Shown here one piece after another: positions 58,186-64,000 of a stretch of 64,000 nucleotides of DNA. How positions within the stretch are numbered: position 1 is the first letter of the stretch; every line of letters starts with the position of its first letter. Origin of the DNA: Mermis nigrescens (Eukaryota > Nematoda > Enoplea > Mermithida > Mermithidae); the NCBI GenBank assembly GCA_036768485.1, contig JAVLUZ010000510.1, positions 62,001 through 126,000 of the forward strand, given 5' to 3'. A program made the position numbers and the translations under genes. The notes below the pieces were generated by a model. That model was not told the origin of the DNA, did not search any database, and saw nothing but the letters and a program-made list of their open reading frames with translations.

Positions 58186-58729
58186 CAGGTCTCAAAGAAA
58201 GTAAACAAATGTCATCAATAGGTATCATCCAGCACGTAGCGCCGGAAAAATTTAAGAAATTATGGTCACTGACGGCTAAAAATCATTGCAAATTGCATAT
58301 CCATTCGTTATCTCGCCAAATATTTTGGCCAATGGGGAGCAGCCGCCCCTCTTAAATCCGCCTCTGCATGTAGCGACTGTACTTTCCGATCCATATAGCG
58401 AAAAGACGCTTTTGGTTGTTCAAATTATCATTGTGAAATTCAACGTCGAAGCGCGAAAAGTCTTTCGCGATTATTCTCACATTTCATCTTGAAAGGGGTA
58501 CTTTCCTCCAATCGCCCTGTATACGAGCCTGAGCTCTACGTTAGGGTTAAAATAGGAACTATATGCTATGCAGGAAGGTCGGTAGGATACTTAATCAGTG
58601 ATTCTGTCACACAAAACCTCTAAAATAAAAATAATTCACGACAATGCGGTGAAAGAATAGAAAAGCTGTGGTGAATGAATGACAGACAAATGTTTTTGTA
58701 AAGCATAATCTCAAAGCAGTTGGTTATAA

Positions 58730-58905
58730 TAGTGTGACTTTAAAGAATCTGATAAACGATGACGACGACGATGACGCGATAGCACAACAAGGCGAAATGG
58801 ATGAGGCTAACTCTGATTCAGATTATCTAGATTTTGATCTGCTTCATCAGATTAAAATCAGAATTCTGGCTAACAACAACAAACATATAAACATTTATTT
58901 TAGTT
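58730..58905 (+). pseudogene. Acidic terminal-exon remnant in hAT-like element
   Basis: After a possible acceptor (GCAG at about 58718-58721) the frame reads GYNSVTLKNLINDDDDDD then AIAQQGEMDEANSDSDYLDF and stops near the right end. An inverted, altered copy lies at 56290-56190. A similar acidic tail sits at the same relative place in the 61354-63738 element. This may be the last exon of a lost hAT transposase; no catalytic domain is visible. Confidence 0.25.
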
Positions 58906-59361
58906 AGATAAAGTGTTTAATATACAATTATTTTCTCTGGATTGTACTTTCCGATCCATGTAGCGAGCATGAGAAATAAAACTTAGTCATCATATGAATA
59001 TCAATTGGCACTTTGCTGTATGTAACTTGGTGTAACTGGGTACGCGCCTAAAACCATAAGAAAAGCCAATAGGTAAGAAACAGCCTGTGTACTGCAGATG
59101 CATTCTAAATAGTTAATATTTAACGGATATATTAAACTTATTTCAAATTTGATTTTAACCCTCGGCGCCTCGGCACTTTTCAGCTTCGCCCTCGGCGCCG
59201 AGGCCGAGGCTCCAAAAAACGCCGAGGCTTGCCGAGGCTGGGCCGAGGCCGAGGCCTCGGTCCGATCACTGGAGCTGTGATGACTTTTTTCATATACCAA
59301 CATAATGAACAGTGACCACTGACCACCAATAAATCCTTCGAATTAATATAATAGGAAGGTC

Positions 59362-59804
59362 TAGTGTTTTTTTGTAATCGGAAAAGATTTTTCCCGGGGT
59401 ACAAAAGACTTTTAGGGCCATTTTTATACATGTACAAATTTTTGGGAAAACAAAATTGCAAAAAAGGTCTGAAATTCGCAAAGTTTTTCGAGCGCTCCGC
59501 GCTGAAATAAGTAATTGTGTGTTCTATATATTTTTATAATGGCAGAAATTGCATTTCAAAAGAAAAATGTCAAATTTTTCGAGCGCTTCGCGCCGTTTTA
59601 AGACAATTCTCAGTGATTTTTGCCCTCAGAGACCCAGAAATTAGCTAGAATACACTACCAAAGATCAAAAACCCTGTTTAACCACATTAAAATCGCTACT
59701 TTACTATATTGTAGTACACAAAAGTTTTCATGTACAAAATGCACAAAGACTTTTGGGGGCCATCTTTGTACATGTAAAAACGGACCTTGTACAGAAAAAC
59801 ACTG
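59362..59804. mobile_element. hAT-like MITE, CTTTGTACATG type
   Basis: 443 bp. Left TAGTGTTTTTTTGTA, right reverse-complemented CAGTGTTTTTCTGTAC. Flanks GGAAGGTC/GTGAGGTG resemble a decayed 8-bp duplication. Two GAGCGCTTCGCGCC-type hairpins (about 59510, 59581). Close relative of 47731-48489 with a single core. Nested in the 55473-60108 element. Confidence 0.7.
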
Positions 59805-59861
59805 GTGAGGTGCTGTAAAAAACCGATTTTAAGTAACATAGTATAGTAAAAAGTATTTAAA

Positions 59862-60061
59862 CCATTTCTAGGAACAATATCCAGACCTAACACATCATAT
59901 GAAACACTAGTATATAAGTACACAATACATATTACAGAACATACATATTGGTACTGGTACCATTTCTAGGAACAATATCCAGACCAAACACATCATATGA
60001 AACACTAGTATATAAGTACACAATACATATTACAGAACATACATATTGGTACCGGTACTGG
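59862..60061. repeat. Recent 100-bp tandem duplication
   Basis: 59862-59961 and 59962-60061 are near-identical (CCATTTCTAGGAACAATATC ... TACATATTGGTAC), with only a few differences. Lies next to the right GGTACC array. Confidence 0.9.
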
Positions 60062-60108
60062 TAATGAGTACCGGTACCGGCTGGAAATGAGGTACCGGTG
60101 CATCACCA

Positions 60109-60600
60109 GTTTCTATGTATAGCTTGCACGAACATAATATACTTAAATTAGGAAAGAGACACAAAGCAAATCACACGGAATAGTTTACATGACTGTATTA
60201 TAAGAGAATGGAAGTTAGGCGCATTTACTGTTGCCTAGATAGAAGACTCTGTTCCTAATGCATTGGATGAAAGGTGTGCTTATCATTACAGGCAGGTGAT
60301 CTGTGGAGCACATCTGACTGAACAATTCTTTATGTACTGTAGGATGTTATATTAGTAACCTTATGCTCACCTGGAAGTCGACGTTGCTTTTGAGTGATTT
60401 ACCTAATAGGTGTTTGTTCAGACGCTAGAATTGCTTATTCCAAATGGTGTTAGATTAGTAACCTTATGCTCACATGGAAGTCAATGTTGCTTTTCTATGC
60501 AAATTTTTTTCAGTCATGAGTTATTTACGTAATAGGTGTTTGTTCTGGATGCTAGAATTGCTTATTCCGGTTGTTTACGTTCTACCGTGCTGCTGTAAAC
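60109..60600. repeat. Host repeat, copy 2 (last part)
   Basis: Resumes after target duplication GTTTCTAT and matches 52495-53000. Includes two tandem units of about 110-120 bp (ATTAGTAACCTTATGCTCAC ... TAGGTGTTTGTTC). Confidence 0.75.
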
Positions 60601-61049
60601 TTAAGAATATGGTACTTCTAGAAAAGAAGCAAAGCGAATAAGGCATGCCAAAATTTTTTTTGCCAAAAATTTTTTTTTGCCAAACTGGTAGAACATGACA
60701 AATTGAAGTGCGGAAAAAAATTTGGTGAAAATCTGAGTCATACTTGCAAAGTTGCAGACAACTCTCGATTTGATATTGGGTGGGACGATTAAACGGCTCA
60801 ATCCAAGGACTTACACATTTGTCAGAAATAAATAATATGGGCTGAAATTACGGAAGGAAGCATAGCAATGAAGGAGAAAAAAAGAAAAAGGCGCGGAAAA
60901 CTGTTTGAAAATTTTGGAAAATTAATAACATTTTCATATTTTTTTGCATGTTTTCTTCGGTTTCACTTGATAAGATATATGAAAATCTAAGTTTTTGCTT
61001 CTATTATAGGAAAATCTAAGTTTTTGCTTCTATTATCTCTTCTATAAAA
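60601..61049. other. AT-rich spacer before LINE remnant
   Basis: No gene recognised. AGGAAAATCTAAGTTTTTGC occurs twice in tandem at about 60972-61036. Confidence 0.4.
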
Positions 61050-61353
61050 TTCCAGGCAAAAATATTCGATTGGAATGGAGTATATTTTGGAAAACAACGA
61101 AGTAAAAGATTTGGGTATTCTTTTGAACGAATATATGGATTTTTCGCCGCACATTGCACATATAGTTAAAAGTGCATATTTTAGGATGTCATTGATTTTC
61201 CGAGCATTTAAGGCTTAAGATGCTGAACTGCTAATTATGGCTTATAAAACGTATATCCGACCTTTACTAGAATATTGCACGGTTATTTGGTCACCACACA
61301 AAAAGCAAGACGTGAGAAGTATTGAGAGAGTTCAAAGATACTTTACTAGAAGG
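61050..61353 (+). pseudogene. LINE reverse transcriptase C-terminal fragment
   Basis: The frame gives VKDLGILLNEYMDFSPHI, a helix, then LIMAYKTYIRPLLEYCTVIW and a SIERVQRYFTRR end. This is the region after the catalytic palm in jockey/CR1-type non-LTR reverse transcriptases (D-L-G-I-x-L-D, R-P-x-L-E-Y, W-S-P, I-E-x-V-Q-R-x-F-T-R). An in-frame TAA at 61216-61218 interrupts it. The 5' part is absent. The reading continues at 63747 after a 2.4-kb insertion. Confidence 0.85.
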
Positions 61354-61959
61354 TAGTGATCGACCGGGGCCCCGGCCCGGCCCCGGCCCCGGCAATCCCT
61401 GGCCATTTTTCAGCATCCCCGGCCCCGGCCGGGGCAAGGTCAAAAAATGGCCGGGGCTGGGGAAAAATTTAGTGTAATTCGTATTTTGTACAGGCTGTGA
61501 TACTGGCACTTATTTATCAATGAGCAAGTGTTAATTTTGAGAACTGTACTGATTAGACCAAATGTATACTTACTTAGTTCTTAACATAAGTTTTCTACTG
61601 TGTATAAATGAGCTTTTAATGAGTGAATGTTCAGGAAAATCTGCATATTTTCGATTCCTCCACTTAACTTATTTAAACTAAATGCTACTTTTAACTCATT
61701 CATTCAAAGCTATGGCTAAAAGATTTAGAGTTGACAAATACGTTCTATTTCTAGTTAGAAATTGTACGTTTTTAACAAACTATTTCTACAAAAAACACTT
61801 TTACATTCATTTGAATGGGAACCGTGTGCTTTAAAACGCGTTTCCTGTGTAATAGTTATTAGGACCAAGGTTAATTATAGGCGAATATAAACTACGCTGC
61901 AGAATTGCGTCCGATCCGATAAACTAAATATGTCTCAAATAGTTTCCTAGGGTCCAGAG

Positions 61960-63110
61960 TTGAGGGAGGGGTGAAATCCCAAATTGGAGGACCAGAAAAT
62001 TAATGGCAAAACAGGGTCTTTTGACTTTTAATTGTATATTTTAGCTAATTTCTGAGTTTCTAACGCCAAGAATTACTAAAATTGTCTCAAAACGGCGCGA
62101 AGCGCCTAAAAATTTGACATTTCTGCATTCTAAAATTAAATTTTGCCATTTAAAAGATGTATAGGACAGACAATTTTTCATATCGGAGGGAAATGCCGAA
62201 AATTTTTTGGAATTTTATACCTTTTTACAGTTTTTATCTTCCCAAAAATCTTTGTACATGTACAAAGATAGTCCTGGTATTTGTACATCGGGAAAAATCT
62301 TTGGCGAATACAAAAACACTCTTTTGTACATGCAAATTTTTGTATACTTTAATATGGTACAGTAACGATTTCAGTGTGGTAGTAGAACATAGTTTTTCGA
62401 TCTTTAGTAGTGTATTTGGCTAATTTTTGGGTTCCTGAATATTTGACATTTTTCCATTTTTTCCATTCTAAGCGCAGTGTTGCTTATTACAAGATTTAAT
62501 TCGCATATTACAATTTTTGTAATATTTCTCATTTTTGTAGTACAAGTTGTTTTAGCTTTCTCAGTCGAGTTTTATGTGCGAATTCCATCAGAAGCTCATA
62601 AAAATTTCGGCACTTCGCGCTGAACTATCAACTAAATTCAGGCCGAATTATCACATTTAGAAGCACGGTCTTTTTGTATTCGGGGAAGATTTTTGCTGAT
62701 GTACATAGACGTTTCAGGACCGTCTTTGTACATGTACAAAGATTTTTGAAGAACAAAAAGTGTAAAAAGGTGTAGAATTCCTTATTGAAAATTCTACCAT
62801 TTAAAAGATTTTCAAAGGGGGGGGGGGTAAGCGGCTGCAAAAATGGAGCCACTTACCCCCTTCCCCTGAAAATAGCCGAGGAATATACATGTGACAGAGG
62901 ATTTGGGCCATCCCCCATCTCCGCTTTGAAGCCCCGAACTTCCTTGAAAGTCAGAAAATATTTAACCACCCTCCCCCATTTTTTGGCGAAATCCTGTGCT
63001 TTTTTGACTATTTTTATGTGTTTTTACCATTTTTGATCTAGTCGCTAACCCCCTCCTTCTAAAAATGGCGCGGGATCCCTACCCTAGATTTCCAGCCGTT
63101 ACATGTAGGT
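61960..63110. repeat. MITEs nested in the GGCCCCGG element
   Basis: 61975-62420 is an inverted-orientation member of the CTTTGTACATG group, with AAAACGGCGCGAAGCGCC, TTTACATTGGG-like and TACAAAAACAC blocks. 62600-62770 has a second partial copy (degenerate CGGCACTTCGCGCTG; TTTTTGTATTCGGGGAAGATTTT). 62810-63090 holds C-rich MITE ends. Confidence 0.55.
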
Positions 63111-63404
63111 ATACTGAGGGAACCTCATAAAATTTTAAGCGATTACATGCATGTTTTATAGTGATAGTTTATCTATTTACTCTAGCTCACATTCGTGAAA
63201 TTCTAATAGTTAGGTACACTTTTGCCATACTAAAAAATTAAGTTCAAAAAATTCAAAAGGTTTTCACCAAAAATCGTCTGACAGTGACTTGTGTCTTGGA
63301 CCCTGAGGGGGTAATACCCTCCCCATATGGGAATGTGTGATGTCTCATTTATTACATACAATACCTATTGCATCCAATTGCTACAGCAGCAGTAGCCGTA
63401 GCTA

Positions 63405-63483
63405 AGATTCGAATGATACAGAGTGTGCTAATAGCAGCGACATGGACCTTATTGATGATTCAGACAATGAAACACTAGACTAA
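63405..63483 (+). pseudogene. Acidic terminal-exon remnant, hAT-like element
   Basis: After a possible acceptor (GCTAAG) the frame gives SNDTECANSSDMDLIDDSDNETLD then TAA (63481-63483). AATAAA follows at 63509-63514. Its position near the right TIR and the polyadenylation signal suggest the 3' end of a former transposase gene. No catalytic domain remains. Confidence 0.3.
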
Positions 63484-63746
63484 ATTTGTTTCTTGTGACA
63501 TAAATAGTAATAAAACTTGATATGAAAAGCCATTTACTACTGAATGGAGCAATCGCTCATTATTTCTTTCCTATGCACCCCACCCCAAGTATGTGTCATG
63601 CAATAATATTTTCCTTGTCTGACCCCGGCCAGCCCCGGCCCCGGCCCCGGCCCCGGCCCCGGGCCAGGGCCGGGGATTTGTTTCCAGCCCCGGTACCGCC
63701 CCAGCCCCGGCCAAAAAAGTCGCCCCGGTCGATCACTACTAGAAGG

Positions 63747-64000
63747 GTCTTAAATTTTCCCGACTTGAGCTACAGTGAACGATTAGATTTTCTGAAATTA
63801 GACTCACTTCAGTTACGTCGAGTCCGTCATGATCTATCGATGGCCTATAAAATTTACCATGGTCTTATAGACATCGATTTTAACGAGTTTTTTACAGTGT
63901 GTAATGGCATCACTCGATCAATTAACTCGGTAATGCTAAAAATACCTGAATCTTGCTTAAATTTGAAATTGTATTGTTTTATTATTCCTCTTTGGAATAA
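63747..64000 (+). pseudogene. LINE ORF continuation, runs off window
   Basis: Continues the LINE reading in phase after the second CTAGAAGG: VLNFPDLSYSERLDFLKLDS, then LQLRRVRHDLSMAYKIYHGL and a FNEFF block. This matches the end of jockey/CR1-type ORF2 (L-x-R-R-x-x-x-D-L-x-x-x-Y-K-I-x-x-G). Open to the window edge. Confidence 0.82.

Larger units (their letters stand above)
55896..59271. mobile_element. hAT-like element with GGCCGAGG arrays
   Basis: 3376 bp. TIR CAGTGATCGGACCGAGG (right end: CCTCGGTCCGATCACTG), perfect 8-bp duplication GAGCTGTG (55888-55895, 59272-59279). GGCCGAGGCCGAGG arrays sit at both ends (55910-56000, 59160-59262). Internally 56055-56300 and 58715-58925 are inverted copies of each other; both carry an acidic coding-like segment. 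A GGCGCGAAGCGCT hairpin lies at 56590. Contains a nested Harbinger MITE. Confidence 0.88.
55473..60108. mobile_element. hAT-like element with GGTACC arrays, nested host
   Basis: Left TTGTGATGCATTGGGTACC, right reverse-complemented TGGTGATGCACCGGTACC, flanked by perfect GTTTCTAT (55465-55472, 60109-60116). Subterminal GGTACCAGTACC and GGTACCGGCCGGTACT motifs lie at both ends (55490-55525; 59950-60100). Removing the nested 55896-59271 element leaves about 1.26 kb, which includes a small frame of unknown family (about 55621-55815) and a further nested MITE. Non-autonomous. Confidence 0.83.
61354..63738. mobile_element. hAT-like element with GGCCCCGG arrays inside LINE
   Basis: 2385 bp. Perfect 17-bp TIR TAGTGATCGACCGGGGC, perfect 8-bp duplication CTAGAAGG (61346-61353, 63739-63746). 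CCCCGGCC arrays lie at both ends (61365-61460, 63620-63720). The interior includes MITE material: GGCGCGAAGCGCC at 62094-62106 and CTTTGTACATGTACAAAG at 62250-62267 and 62724-62741. It inserted in the LINE coding sequence, and the LINE frame resumes after the second duplication. Confidence 0.9.

Overview
This is AT-rich eukaryotic DNA: GT-AG introns of 0.8 to 8.7 kb, an AATAAA signal, and no operons or bacterial signals. The split genes, long introns, a two-gene PIF/Harbinger transposon with a Myb/SANT partner, and LINE, hAT-like and foldback repeats suggest an invertebrate animal. The sequence alone does not settle the phylum.

Host genes are few. One five-exon gene on the + strand (18669-26656) encodes about 409 aa. 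It resembles a family known mainly from fungi that databases often label 'geranylgeranyl pyrophosphate synthetase', although no prenyl-synthase motif is present. Its introns hold MITEs and long microsatellites. On the - strand, two exons about 8.7 kb apart (49273-49060 and 40394-40291) splice in phase into part of a DDI1-like retropepsin domain whose active-site triplet is degenerate.

Most of the window is mobile DNA. From the start to about 9 kb there are diverged MITE copies, then about 0.7 kb of (ATT)n. A long palindromic, foldback-like element fills about 10.1-14.8 kb. A GC-rich 180-bp tandem array lies at 15.1-15.8 kb. The first host gene follows, and after a plain intergenic stretch a second foldback copy (30.7-39.4 kb) is split by a 5.35-kb Harbinger element. 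That element carries a three-exon Myb/SANT gene and a convergent DDE transposase gene with four frame breaks. From 39.4 to 49 kb the DDI1-like intron is packed with MITEs, many carrying the hairpin GGCGCTTCGCGCC. One of them contains a tRNA-like Pol III promoter. A 100-base assembly gap lies at 39535-39634.

The last 13 kb is a stack of insertions whose target duplications can be read directly. A host repeat is present twice (about 52.0-53.0 kb, and about 54.3-60.6 kb), so the first copy shows the unoccupied sites of insertions in the second. The occupied copy holds a 683-bp element and a 4.6-kb element. The 4.6-kb element contains a 3.4-kb element, which contains a 1.4-kb Harbinger MITE. A further 2.4-kb element splits a LINE reverse-transcriptase gene at the right edge. 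The hAT-like elements have 8-bp target duplications and mostly (C/T)AGTGAT-type ends, but each carries a different GC-rich subterminal repeat (GGATCC, GGTACC, GGCCGAGG, GGCCCCGG). This is the most distinctive pattern in the window.
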